From NCBI GenBank assembly GCA_029689965.1, contig CP121450.1, forward strand, positions 1,922,001-1,986,000: DNA of 64,000 nt. The letters are read 5' to 3'. Source of the DNA: Curtobacterium flaccumfaciens (GTDB lineage: Bacteria; Actinomycetota; Actinomycetes; Actinomycetales; Microbacteriaceae). Of the stretch, positions 45,992 through 56,652 are shown piece after piece; within the stretch, counting starts at the first letter, position 1; every line of letters begins with the position of its first letter. Both the position numbers and the translations under genes were made by a program. The notes under the pieces are model-generated. The model was not told where the DNA came from. It made no database searches and saw nothing but the letters and a program-made list of their open reading frames with translations.

Positions 45992-47161
45992 CCACTGAAG
46001 CCCACGCCCTGTCCAGCTCGAGGCGCTGGTCGCCCACGGACCGCGGTTCCACGGCAGCGAGACGATGCGGGCCGCGAGCGCCTGGATCGAGTCCGAACTC
46101 GTCGCGATGGGCCACACCGTCCGCCGCGAACCCGTCTCGCTGCCCGGATGGCATCCCGGCACGGTCCGTCGCGTCCTCGTCACCACACCCGTGCAACGGG
46201 AGCTCCCGGCGTGGCCGATGCTCTGGAGCGCGGGCACCGGAGGGATCGTCCGCGGCCACCTCGAGGTGCTCGGCCCCGAGGGGATCTGGGGCGACTCGAT
46301 CGTGTGGCAGCGGTTCGGCGTGCGAGATGCCGACGGCCGGATCGCCGCGGTCGTGCACGCCCGGGACGACGGGCCCGCGGCGCCACAGCCGCTGCCCGCC
46401 GGCTCCGACGACGCTGTCGCGCACCTGGCGATCGGGCGGCTCGACGGGCTGCAGCTCGCCGAGTGGATCGACGACCACGAGCGGGTGGCGGTCGAGGTGT
46501 CGCTCGACTCCGGGCCGCGCGAACGATCGGTGTCCGACAACCTGATCGTCGAGATCGCGGCATCCGACCCGGGACGTCCGGGGTCGTCGTGGTCTGCGGT
46601 CACCTGGACACCTTCTACAACACCGTCGGGGCGTACGACAACGGGAGCGGTTCGATCGCGCTCCTCGAACTCGCACGGCTCTGGGCGACCTCGCCGCCGC
46701 CACGTCCGGTGCGCATCGTCTGGTTCACGGCCGAGGAGTGGCGCCTGCTCGGCTCCCGCCACCACGTCGAGCAGCTCGACCCGGCAGCGCGCGACGCGAT
46801 CGACTTCGTGCTGAACATCGACGGACTCGGCCGCGGGGACCACCTCGAGACGTTCGTCGGCCCGGAGCGCTTCGGGTTCGCCGTGCGCGACGCGATCCGC
46901 GAGCACGCCCGCGCCACCGCACGCACGCTGACCACGGTCGACCGGTTCCCGCCGACCCGCGGCACCGACGACGCCTCGTTCCACGCCGCCGGGATCCCGT
47001 CGGTGTTCTGCACGTTCAACGACCTGCACCGGCTGCACCAGCCCGAGGACGTCCCGGACCCGGCCATCGCGCGGAACATCGCGTGGACGGTGCCGCTCGC
47101 ACGGTCGCTCGCCGAGACGATGCCGCGACCCGAGCGCGCGCCGGCGCCCGGTCTGCTCTGA
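45988..47161 (+). CDS. M28 family zinc peptidase (two frameshifts)
   Basis: About 390 residues: an N-terminal segment AHGPRFHGSETMRAASAWIE typical of M28, then zinc ligands in VCGHLDTFYN, GAYDNGSGSIALLELA, FTAEEWRLLGS, NIDGLGRGD and HQPED. It should remove amino-terminal residues or cleave an N-acyl amino compound. Single missing bases near 46013 and 46568. No signal peptide, so it is cytoplasmic and probably catabolic. ATGA overlap with the TenA-like gene. Confidence 0.78.
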
Positions 47162-47218
47162 GGTCCTTCGGGGCTCTACGTGTTCCTGGCAGTGCGGTGT
47201 TCCGGGGCAGTCCGCGTC

Positions 47219-48958
47219 TCACGGTTGAGAATCGACGACCGGAGGACGTGGCACGGCGAGCCAGTCGCCGAACTGGGTGACGTCCTCCGCGTCTTCGAGT
47301 GCCCGAGGCTCGCACAGGAACCCGAGCACGCTCGACCCGTCGGCGAGCTCGACCACGCCGATCGCCATCGGCGCCGCCAGTCCCGACACGAAGTCCGCGA
47401 ACCCGACGCGCGGGAACGCCCAGCGCTCGCCGACGATCGACGCGCCGTCGGCGTCCGACCGCCACACGCCCGGCTTCGGTGGGGTCGTCGCGAGCCGCGC
47501 CATCCGGTACGCCGGGGCGGTCGACACCGTGCCGAGCAGCCGCGCACCCGTCCGCGCGACCTCGTGGTGCAGGGGCTGCCCGGTGCGGTGTGCCCGAACA
47601 CGACGAGGTCGACGTGGTCCGCGCCCCAGAACGCCTCGGTGGGGCCGGTGTCCTCGGCGAGTCCGGTCCGCACGGCGAGGTCGGCGAGCGCGAGGTCGGC
47701 GAAGGCCGGGCCGATCAGGCTCACCCCGACCGGCGATTCCCGGGTCGACCCGACGGCGGGCACCGCCAGGGCGCTGAGGTCGAGCAGGTTCACGAAGTTC
47801 GTGTACGTGCCGACCCAGGCGTTCACCCCGACCGGGTCGGCCGCGAGCTCCGCGAGGGTGGGGTGCCCGGGAGCGGTCGGGAGCAGCAGGGCGTCGACGG
47901 TGTCCCACAGCGCCTCGGTGCTGGCCCGGACCGCGACGAGCGCCTGCTGGTCACGGACGAGGTCGACCGCGGCGAACTCCCGAGCCGGCAGGACGATCCG
48001 GGCGACGGTGGAGTCCGCGCGGTCGCCGAGGTCGGCGAGCCGGTCCCCGAACGCCTGGGCACGCTCGGCCAGCAGTGCGCCGCCGTAGAGCAGGACCGCG
48101 ACGTCGACGAGCGGGGAGACGTCCAGCTCCACGACCTCGGCGCCGCTCGCCCGGACGGCCGCGACGGTGTCGTCGTACGCCGTGCGCCAGGACGGGGACA
48201 TCGGCGCGAGGTCCTGCTGACGGGCGACGCCGATGCGCGGCGCCGCGCCGGTCATCCGGGCGGCGAGCGGTGCGTCGGCCGGCCACGACCGCGGAGAGCC
48301 AGGGGCGGCGATGACGTCGGCCGCGACGACGGCCGTCGCGAGGTCGGCGGCGAACACCGAGACGGTGTCGTAGCTCGGCGATGCCGGGACGACACCCTCG
48401 ACGGGGAACACCCGAGCGTGGGTTTGATCCCCACGACGTGGTTGAAGGCTGCCGGCACCCGCCGGAGCCGGCGGTGTCGGTGCCGAGGGCCACGTCGACG
48501 ATGCCGTGTGCGACGGCCAGGCCGGATCCGGCGCTCGACCCGCCGGAGACCCGGGTGGCGTCGCCGGCGGCGTGCGGCACCCCGTAGGGCGAGCGGGCGC
48601 CGACGAGTCCGGTGGCGAACTGGTCGAGGTTGGTCTTGCCGACCACCACCGCGCCGGCGGCTTCGAGCCGGGCGACGGTCGGTGCGCTGACGTCCGGTGT
48701 GTGCAACGCCGCAGGGGACGCCGCGGTCGTGGGGAGCCCCGCCACGTCGATGTTGTCCTTCACGGCGACGGTCCACCCGGCGAGCGGCAGGTCCTCGCCC
48801 GCCGCGCGGCGTCCGTCGATCCCGGCGGCGAGCTCGCGCAGTTCGACTTCGGTGCGGAGCGTGATCCAGATCTCCGGCTGGTCGACCTCGGCGAGTCGGG
48901 TCAGCGCGTGCTCGACCGCGGCGGTCGCGGCCCCGGTGGTGGGTGTGGTGGTCGTCAT
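47219..48958 (-). CDS. Amidase with AtzF-like C-terminal domain (three frameshifts)
   Basis: Amidase signature enzyme: Lys in WTVAVKDNIDVAG, the Gly/Ser-rich stretch VSGGSSAGSGLAVA and the Ser near LGTDTAGSGRVPAAF form the Ser-cisSer-Lys triad. A C-terminal extension (VVFGHTAGQPLHHEVARTG...AFPRVGFADFVSG) matches the second domain of allophanate hydrolase AtzF. It may hydrolyse allophanate or a related urea derivative to CO2 and ammonia. Missing bases near 48463, 48415 and 47585. Last gene of the minus-strand run. Confidence 0.78.
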
Positions 48959-50006
48959 CGGTGGTCCCATCGGGTGATCAGGTCGGTGTAGTCGGCGACG
49001 GCCCGGTGCAGGGCGTCGACCGCGACGGACTCGTCACGGCGGTGCGCCAGGTCGGTCTGACCCGGGCCGAGCAGCACCACGCGGTCGCAGCCGAGCGCAC
49101 CGGTGAGCACGGCTGCGTCGGTGAAGTACCCGACGACGCGGTCGTCGGGTTCGATCCCGAGCCGGACGACCTCGGGGTCGTCCGGGTCGAGGAGCACGGC
49201 GGGCAGGTCGAGTTCGGACTCGACCGCGGCCAGGTCCGGTTGCTCCCGCCACCACGCCGCGGGGTCGGCGAGCGGGTCGGTCGTGCGGAGGTCGACCCGG
49301 GCCCACGCGTGGTCGGGCACGATGTTGACGGCCGTCCCACCGCCGATCGTCCCGACGTTGAGCGTGTCCCACCCGGTGCCCTCGGCTGTGGCGCGGTCGA
49401 GCACCCGCGTGAGCCCCGAGATCGCGTTCCGACCGAGGTGCGGGGCGCTGCCGTGCGCCGCCACGCCGTCGGTGACGACCCGGAGCCACGTCACGCCGCG
49501 GTGGCCGCGGACCACGCGTCCGTCGGTCGGTTCCGCGACGACCAGCAGGCCCGTGTCGAGTCCGTCGAGCAGCGTCGCCGCGTCGGCGGCGCCGCGGCTG
49601 CCGGTCTCCTCCTCGACGGTGAACAGTGCGGCCACGTCACTGCCGACCGGCGCGACGTCGAGCGCTGCGACGATCGCTGCGACGCCGCCCTTCATGTCGG
49701 TGGTGCCCCGACCCCAGACGCGTCCGTCGGCGAGGTCGCCGGAGAACGGCGGCCGCGCCCAGGCGTCGGGAACACCGGTCGGGACGACGTCGACGTGACC
49801 GGTGAACACCATCAGCGGGCCGGTCGGGGCCGCGGGCACGACGGCGACCGCCCGCAGCCCACCGTCCGGCGTCCGCAGCGTCCGGATCCGGTACCGGTCG
49901 TCGAACCCCCGACCAGCAGCTCGAGCACGTCGGACTCGCCGGGCGAACCGGAGACCGAGGGGATGCGGACGAGACGGCGGGTGAGGTCGACGACGTCAGT
50001 CGACAC
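48955..50006 (-). CDS. M20 family deacylase (ArgE/DapE-like) (one frameshift)
   Basis: About 350 residues: FTGHVDVVPTGVPDAW, WGRGTTDMKGGVAA, FTVEEETGSRGA and AEPTDGRVVRGHRG carry the two-zinc ligands and catalytic Glu. It should remove an acyl or carbamoyl group from an amine or amino acid. A missing G in GGGGGTTCGAC near 49907 shifts the frame. The GTG at 50006 lies inside the DeoR gene end, and the stop overlaps the amidase start, so translation is coupled. Confidence 0.8.
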
Positions 50007-50790
50007 GGTGCGTCTCCAGCGCACGGATGACCTGGATGCCCCGCTGCTCGAGCGCATCGGCGGTGTCGTTCGGCCCGACGGCGTCGGTGACGACGGTGGT
50101 GACGCCGTCGAGCGTGGCGACCGGGGCGAAGGAGACCTGACCGAGGTGCCGGCCCTCGCAGAGCACGATGACGTGGTCCGCGCTGCCGATCATGGTGGCC
50201 TTCAGCCGGGCGTCGGTCTCGTCGAAGTCGGTCACCGAGTCGCTCTCGGCGCTGATGCCGGCGACGCTCACGACCGCGACGTCCCAGCGGTGGGCGCGGA
50301 AGAACTGCTCCGTGGCCGAACCGTGCAGGCTCAGCTCGCCGGCCTTCAGTTCGCCGCCGGGGACGAGCAGGTGGATGTCCTCCTCCTGTCCGAGGACCTC
50401 CATCACCTGCACGCTCGTCGGTGCGACGAGGGCCTGCAGGTGCCGGCCGCGCATCTCCATCGCGACGTGGTACGCCTTGGTGCCGAAGTCCATCGCCACG
50501 TTCGCCTTGCGCGGGATCAGGTCGACGACCGCGCGGGCCATGGCCTGCTTCTCGGCGACGTTCGTGCGCACCCGCAGGCTGAACGGCGGTTCGAAGCTCC
50601 GCCCGGCGGCGAGCACGGCACCGCCGTACACCCGGCGCGCGATGCCCTGCGTGTCGAGGTGGTCGATGTCGCGGCGGATCGTGAGCTCGGTGACGCCGAG
50701 CTCGTGGCTCAGCGTGGCGGTCTCGACCTTGCCGCCCTCCTCGAGCATCTCGACGATGCGCAGCAGCCGCTGGTCGCGCTTGTCACCCAC
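49996..50790 (-). CDS. DeoR/GlpR family transcriptional regulator
   Basis: 264 residues: winged helix RLLRIVEMLEEGGKVETATL, ELGVTELTIRRDIDHL, RRVYGGAV, followed by a sugar-isomerase-like sensor domain (RKANVAMDFGTKAYHVAM; LHGSATEQFFRAHRWDVAVVS). Members usually sense phosphorylated metabolites, which fits a pathway containing a small-molecule kinase. GTG at 50790. Intact. Being inside the run, it may control it. I see no clear operator. Confidence 0.82.
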   Translation of the reverse strand: MGDKRDQRLLRIVEMLEEGGKVETATLSHELGVTELTIRRDIDHLDTQGIARRVYGGAVLAAGRSFEPPFSLRVRTNVAEKQAMARAVVDLIPRKANVAMDFGTKAYHVAMEMRGRHLQALVAPTSVQVMEVLGQEEDIHLLVPGGELKAGELSLHGSATEQFFRAHRWDVAVVSVAGISAESDSVTDFDETDARLKATMIGSADHVIVLCEGRHLGQVSFAPVATLDGVTTVVTDAVGPNDTADALEQRGIQVIRALETHRVD

Positions 50791-50832
50791 GTCGTGCCGC
50801 CCCTCCGTCGCCGATCACTGTACCGGCCGCCA

Positions 50833-52279
50833 TCAGCCGAGCTCGGGGTGCACGTCGGACACGCCGAGGATGCGTTCGAGGCGGTCCCCGAGCGCCAGCA
50901 GCTCGTCGTCGGCGCCGTAGCGGCCGACGACCTGGATGCCGACGGGCAGGCCGGTCTCCGGGCCGAACCCGGCCGCCATCGCGAGGACCGGGTGCGCGGA
51001 CGGGACGAGCCGGCAGGCCAGGCGCTGCCAGAGGAAGTACCGGTCGAACGCGGTGCCGTCGACCTCGGTGACCCACTTGTCGCCCGCATCGGGAGCGACC
51101 ACCGGTGCGCCGGGGACGACGAAGGCGTCGAAGCCCTCGAGCAACGTCGCCATCTCGGTGTACGCGCGGTACCGGCGGTCGAGCGCGGCGATGACCTGTC
51201 CGGACGGGTAGCCCGACGCCTCGGTGACGTTCCGGACGAAGTCGTCACGGTACGCCTCGGGGTGCTCGATCGGGTCGGTGCCGAGCAGGGCGAACCAGCC
51301 GAAAAGCTCGATGGTCTGCCAGGCCTCGTCGAGTCCCTCGGTGTCGATCTCCACGTCGACGACCTCCACCCCGGCGGCCTCGAGCGTGGCGCGCGTGGCG
51401 GCGTGGGCGGCACGGACCTCGGCTGAGATCGGCAGGCCGCCGAGGTCGTCGCTCCACGCGATCCGGATCGGAGCGGTCGTGACCTCGCCGAGCTCGGTCG
51501 CCACGGCGCGACCGGCGGAGAGCGGCGCGAAGCTGGTCCGTGCCGGACATCCCGGTGAGCAGCAGCGCGACGTCGCGGCAGTTCCGGGCGACCGGGCCGT
51601 TCACCGAGTGCGGCTCCCACGAGGTCGCTCCCTGCGCGGCGGGCACCAGACCGGGGGTCGTGCGCAGCCCGACGGCGTTGCAGAACGACGCCGGGTAGCG
51701 GAGGCTGCCGCCGGAGTCGGACCCGTCGGCGAACGGGAGCATGCCCGCCGCGACGGCAGCGACGCCGCCGGTCGAGCCACCAGCGTGCCGGGACAGGTCG
51801 AACGGGTTCCGGGTGACGCCGAAGACGTCGTTCCAGGTGACGGTGCCGACGCCGAACTCCGGCGAGTTGGTCTTGCCGATGACGAGCGCGCCGGCGGCGC
51901 GGAGCTTCGCGACGTGCGGCGCGTCGGTCGGCATCGGACCGCGGTCGGCGAAGGCGCGGGAGCCGCGGGAGGTCGGCATCCCGGCGACGTCGACCAGGTC
52001 CTTGATCGCGATCGGCAGGCCGTGCAGCGACCCGAGCGCGGCGCCCGACGCACGGTGCGCGTCGGCCTCGGCGGCCAGGGCGAGTGCCTCGTCGCGCGGC
52101 AGTCGGTACACGATCACGTTCACGGCGTCGTTCGTCGCGTCGATCCGGTCGTAGAAGGCCGTCATCACCTCGACCGCGGTCAGCGAGCCGTCGGCGATCT
52201 GGTCGCGGAGGTCCGTCGCGGTCCGCCAGTGCAGCGGTGTGGCGGTGGCGGTCGGGTCGGTGGCGGGGATGGTCGTCAC
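50833..52279 (-). CDS. Amidase 1 of the amide operon (one frameshift)
   Basis: About 480 residues. Lys in LPIAIKDLVDVAGMPTSRG, HAGGSTGGVAAVAAG and ADGSDSGGSLRYPASF give the Ser-cisSer-Lys triad. C-terminal part ends GLPVGIQVVGRYGADDELL as in typical amidases. Hydrolyses a carboxamide or N-acyl bond. A break near 51530 separates the halves. GTG at 52279 with AGGAG seven bases upstream; its start overlaps the stop of amidase 2 (GTGA). Confidence 0.82.
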
Positions 52280-54370
52280 GGAGTGCTCCTGATCGGTTCG
52301 GTGGGACGGCGTCCGGGGGTCGGGCGGTGGAAGGGGAGGTCGAGGACGTCGGCGGCGGCGACGAGGCCGTCCCGTCCGACGACGGTGAGCAGGGCGAGGA
52401 CGCGGGTGCTCCGGTGCACGCGTCGGGTCTCGGGACCCAGGTGGAAGCGGACGGCGGTGGTGCCGGAGGTGGGGACGGTCACCGACTGGGAACCGACCTC
52501 CACCCACGCGGTCGCCGCGTCACCGTCGCCGGTGATCGTGGCGTGCAGTTCGACGAGCACCCCGCCGTCGTCGGCGATCGTCGCGACCCCGTCGAGCACG
52601 GCGCTGCCGTGCGCGCGGCCGCCGGGCTCGCGGCCGGCGGCCGGGGCCGCGCCGGGGGCGCGCACCGCGCCCAGGGCGACCACCTCGGGCAGCTGCGGGC
52701 GCGTGCGCGGAGCGAGCCGTGCCTCCAGGGCGTCCGCCACGTCGACCAGGTGCGCGTCCGACCAGGCCGGGCCGCAGACGGTGGCGCCGACCGGCATGCC
52801 GGTGTCGGCCATGGTGCCCATCGGGATCGTGACGCTCGGGATCCCGACGCGGCGGAGCACGTGGTTCGTCGTCGAGAAGACGGCGCCGTCCGCCCAGGCC
52901 GCACGGGCGGCCGCGGGGTCGACGTCGGCGTCGTACGGGCCGATGTCGGAGTTCGCGGGGAAGGCGAGGACGTCGATGCCCTCCCGACGGAGCCACGCCT
53001 CGAAGAGCTCGCGTCGTGCGCGGTCGAGTCCGGCCACCGCGGGCCCGACGACCGCGCGGACCGCGTCGTCGGGCAGAGCGGCGTCGCGGGTGATCGCCGC
53101 GAAGTCGAAGACGTCGCGACCGGGGTGGAGCCGGCCGTTCTCGACCGCGTCCACGGCGTACGGCGGGTCGGGTCGGATCGCGCCGGGGGCGAGGGCGGAC
53201 AGCGCGACGGGTTCGGCTGCGTGGTCGTCGAGGAAGCGCTGCCACGACCACGTCACGAGCTCCCGCAGTTCGAACGCGGTCCAGTCGGGGTCGAGGTGGC
53301 CGGTCTCCTCGAGCGAGGGGGCGGTGCCCCGGCCCTCGTACGCCTCGACGAGCGGGAACCGGACGCGGACGACGCGGGCTCCGGCAGCGGTGAGCTCGCG
53401 CTCCAGGGCGTCCCAGCGTGCACGGATGCTCGGCCGGAGCGGGATCGGGAGGGAGCGTCGTCGGTGGCACTGACCCCGGGCGCCGGGACGTACAGCGTCG
53501 GGACGCCGACGACCAGTCCATCGAGGGGGGTCGGATCGGCGCCGGGCGTGCGGGTGCGGAACCGGGCCGCGACGGCGTCGGCGGCGGACACGTCGACCGT
53601 GTCCTGCTGCCGCCAGACGTCCCGGTCGTCCGCTCCGGCGATCACCGCGAGCACCTCGCGCAGGTCGGCGACGGTGCGGGTGTGCGGCACGACGACGTCG
53701 CGGTACGGGTGCAGCGGCCAGTTGCCCGTACTCGGCACCACGCCCCACGACGGCGTGTACGCCACCAGTGCGTTGTTCGAGGCAGGGGACCTGCCGGAGG
53801 ACACGGTCTCCTCACCGAGGCCGAACGCGCAGAAGCCGGCGGCGACGGCGACGCCGCTGCCGATCGAGGACCGGAGTGCCACGCGGCCGCGAGCCACTCG
53901 GGCGAGTACGGGCTTCGGGTCCGGCCGTACAGTCCGGCCTGGCCGCCGCCGATCGCCATCGGCGGCATGTTCGTCTTGCCGACGAGTAGGGCCCCGGCGG
54001 CGAGCAGACGCTCGACGACGACGGCGTCGGTACGGGCGACGGTGTTCGCGAACGCGGGGGACCCGGCGGCGGCGGTCAGACCGGCGACGGCGAAGCTGTC
54101 CTTCACGGTGAAGGGGATCCCGTGCAGCGGACCGAGCACGGGCGCGGAACCGGCGTCGGGACCGGCACCGGCGTCGGCCGCGGCGCGTGCGGCGTCGCTC
54201 GCCGCCGCTCGCTCGAGCAGCCGTGGGTCGAGCACCGGGACCGCGCCGAGGCGGGGGCCGTCCCGGTCCAGGCGGGCCACCCGTCGGAGCGCGTGCTGCG
54301 CGAGGGCGAGTGCCGTGGTGTCGCCACGCTCGAGCCGTTCCCGCAGGGTGGCGATGTCGGTGTCCAGCAT
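52276..54370 (-). CDS. Amidase 2 with extra C-terminal beta domain (two frameshifts)
   Basis: About 700 residues. Amidase core: LHGIPFTVKDSFAVAGL with Lys, then RSSIGSGVAVAAGFCAFG and EETVSSGRSPASNNAL forming the triad region. An unusual C-terminal extension of about 130 residues (from PGAAPAAGREPGG: VLVELHATITGDGDAATAWV; HLGPETRRVHRSTRVL) looks beta-rich. Breaks near 53905 and 53455. ATG at 54370 with GGAGG seven bases upstream. It follows the binding-protein gene by 80 bases. Confidence 0.75.
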
Positions 54371-54449
54371 CGCGGGCCTCCAGGTGCGGTGTGGGAAGAG
54401 AGGGAGGGTGCGGAGCGGGCGGACCGCTCCGCACCCGGGGTGGGACGGA

Positions 54450-55472
54450 TCAGCCGAGCTTCGAGCAGTCCGAGGTGTAGAGGTACTTCTGCACGTCGGC
54501 GTCGTCGACGTTGTCCTTCGTGACGAGCTTCCACGGCGAGTACACCGTCTGGTCCTTCACGTCAGCGGCCTTCGTGTCGCCCTTGACGAGCTTCGCCATC
54601 AGCTCGGTGGCGTCGTAGCCCTCGGTGTACGGGTCCTGCGCGACGAGGGCGTCGTACTCGCCCTTCTTGAGCGACGCGACCTGGTTCGACGCGGTGTCGT
54701 AGCCGACGTGCACGATGTCGTCGTCGCCCGAGGCCGAGATGGCGTTCGCCGCACCGGTACCGGCGCCGATGTTCGTCGAGAAGACGAGCTTCACATCGGA
54801 GTTCGCCGACAGCTGGGACGAGACGGTCTGCGAGGCCTTCGCCGAGTCGCCGCCGACGTACTGGATGTCGAGTGCGGTGAGCTTGCTCTCCTTCTCGATG
54901 GCGTCCTTGAAGCCCTTGGCGCGGTCGGACTGCACCTGGTTGCCGGGGGAGTCCGTGACGATGACGACCTTGCCGGTGGTCAGCTTGAAGTCCTTGATCG
55001 CCTGGACCGCCGCGTCGTACGACGACTGGTAGTTGTCGGTGCGGATCGACTGCACGTACTCCTTGTTGGACAGGAACGAGTCGGGCATCACGAGCGGCTT
55101 GCCGGAGTCGGTGTACGACTTCAGGGTCGAGTTGAACGCGGTGTTGTCCCACACGGTGAGCAGCAGGCCGTCGGGGTTCGTCGCGAGCACCGACTGCAGG
55201 ACCTGCATCTCGGCGTCGGTGGTGGTCTCGGGGGTGCCCTGGATCTTGAGGGTCACGCCCTCCTTGTCGGCGGCGGCCTTCGCACCGCAGTACATGGTGC
55301 CGTAGAACTCGCCGGTGGACTCGGGGGTGACCATCGCGATGGTCTTCTTCGCCGACGAGGACGACGAGTCGCCGGACGCGGCGCTCGAGCCGGTGGAGCA
55401 GCCGGCGAGGACGACGGCGATGCCGATCGCCGACGCCGCGGCGAGGACGGAGGTGGTCTTGGAACGGAACAC
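54450..55472 (-). CDS. Ribose-type ABC substrate-binding lipoprotein
   Basis: 340 residues: lipoprotein signal with VVLAGC (Cys near 25), a Ser-rich linker, then a family 2 periplasmic binding protein (KTIAMVTPESTGEFYGTMY; DAEMQVLQSVLATNPDGLLL; VVIVTDSPGNQVQSDRAKG). Such proteins bind sugars, polyols or amino-sugar-like compounds. GTG at 55472 with AGGAG six bases upstream. Frame intact. Delivers the substrate to the permease encoded upstream. Confidence 0.88.
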   Translation of the reverse strand: MFRSKTTSVLAAASAIGIAVVLAGCSTGSSAASGDSSSSSAKKTIAMVTPESTGEFYGTMYCGAKAAADKEGVTLKIQGTPETTTDAEMQVLQSVLATNPDGLLLTVWDNTAFNSTLKSYTDSGKPLVMPDSFLSNKEYVQSIRTDNYQSSYDAAVQAIKDFKLTTGKVVIVTDSPGNQVQSDRAKGFKDAIEKESKLTALDIQYVGGDSAKASQTVSSQLSANSDVKLVFSTNIGAGTGAANAISASGDDDIVHVGYDTASNQVASLKKGEYDALVAQDPYTEGYDATELMAKLVKGDTKAADVKDQTVYSPWKLVTKDNVDDADVQKYLYTSDCSKLG

Positions 55473-55526
55473 GGGGGTCTCCTAGCAGGGAGGGGGTGGA
55501 CAGGAGGTGGTGCCGTGGAGCGGGTT

Positions 55527-55545
55527 GGGGCGGGGCGGGGCGGGG
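55527..55545 (+). other. Potential G-quadruplex between permease and binding-protein genes
   Basis: GGGGCGGGGCGGGGCGGGG: four runs of four G separated by single C, on the strand that serves as template for the minus-strand operon. It lies in the only long gap (148 bases) inside the transporter genes and could slow polymerase or shift expression of the binding protein relative to the permease. Confidence 0.55.
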
Positions 55546-55620
55546 TGGAACGGTGGGTTCCTGGACCCGGGCGGCTCGACGCAGGGTGCGCCGTGCCTCC
55601 CGGCCGGACCGGCGCGACCG

Positions 55621-56652
55621 CTAGGTCGTCCGCCGGTTGCGGCTGCTGCGGTCCAAGCTGACGGCGACCAGGAGCATGGCTCCGATCGCGATGGTCTGGT
55701 AGAAGGGCGACAGGTTGATGATCACGAGGCCGGACTGCAGGATGATCGCCAGGAACGCGCCGACGATCACGCCGAGGAAGTTGATCCGACCGCCGGTCAG
55801 CGCGGTCCCACCGATCAGGGCGGCGGCGATCGCGGCCATCGAGTCGTTCGTGTGCCCGGAGATGTTCGTGGTCGAGTAGCGCGCCAGGTCGATGAACCCG
55901 GCGAGTCCGGCGAGCCCGGCCGACAGGACGAAGATGCCGATCGTGTTCACCAGGGTCTTGATGCCGACCCGACGGGCCGCCAGGAAGTTCGAGCCCATCG
56001 CCAGGGTGTGGGTGCCCCACGCCGTGTACCGGTAGAGCGCCCAGATGACCGCGAGGATCACGAGTCCGACGACGGTCGGGACCGGGAAGGCGCCGACCGT
56101 GGCCGATCCGAACCCGGAGGCCAGCTCCGCGGGGATCCCGACGAGGTTGACGCCCTTCGTGGCGACCTGTGCGATGCCCGTGGCGAGCGACAGCATGCCG
56201 AGGGTGGTGACGAGCGAGTTGATCCCGACCACCCCGACGAACAGGGCGTTGACCGCGCCGAGCACCGCGCCGGTGCCGATCGCGACGACCAGTCCGACGA
56301 GGATCACCACGCCGACGGGCGAGGACGTCCCCATCGCGATCATCACCTGCCCGGACACGACCGACGACAGGATGAGCACGGCACCCTGCGAGATGTCGAT
56401 CTGCCCGGCGGACATCAGCACCGCCTGACCGGCAGCGAGCAGGAGCACCTGCGAGGCCGTGAGCAGGATGCCGCGGAGGTTCGCCTCGCTGAGGAACGCG
56501 CCGCTGGGGGAGAGCGTCTGGAACACCGCGATGAGGACGATCTCGACGGCGATGATCTGGACGGCACGGTTCCCGAACACACGGGCGACGCCGTGCTTCA
56601 GGGCGGGAGCCGAGCCCATGGAGGTGCTTGCGTTGGGGGCTGCTGCGGTCAT
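55621..56652 (-). CDS. Ribose-type ABC transporter permease
   Basis: 343 residues, about ten hydrophobic helices, with the RbsC-like segments GQAVLMSAGQIDISQGAVL, NALFVGVVGINSLVTTLGM and AAIAAALIGGTALTGGRINF. Channel subunit for the importer. ATG at 56652 overlaps the ATPase stop by four bases. Frame intact. Confidence 0.88.
   Translation of the reverse strand: MTAAAPNASTSMGSAPALKHGVARVFGNRAVQIIAVEIVLIAVFQTLSPSGAFLSEANLRGILLTASQVLLLAAGQAVLMSAGQIDISQGAVLILSSVVSGQVMIAMGTSSPVGVVILVGLVVAIGTGAVLGAVNALFVGVVGINSLVTTLGMLSLATGIAQVATKGVNLVGIPAELASGFGSATVGAFPVPTVVGLVILAVIWALYRYTAWGTHTLAMGSNFLAARRVGIKTLVNTIGIFVLSAGLAGLAGFIDLARYSTTNISGHTNDSMAAIAAALIGGTALTGGRINFLGVIVGAFLAIILQSGLVIINLSPFYQTIAIGAMLLVAVSLDRSSRNRRTT

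Noticed and set aside
48943..53473. Two long plus-strand open frames opposite the amidase genes
   Set aside because: They are complementary to amidase, M20 and DeoR genes with intact catalytic motifs; no start signals or domains.
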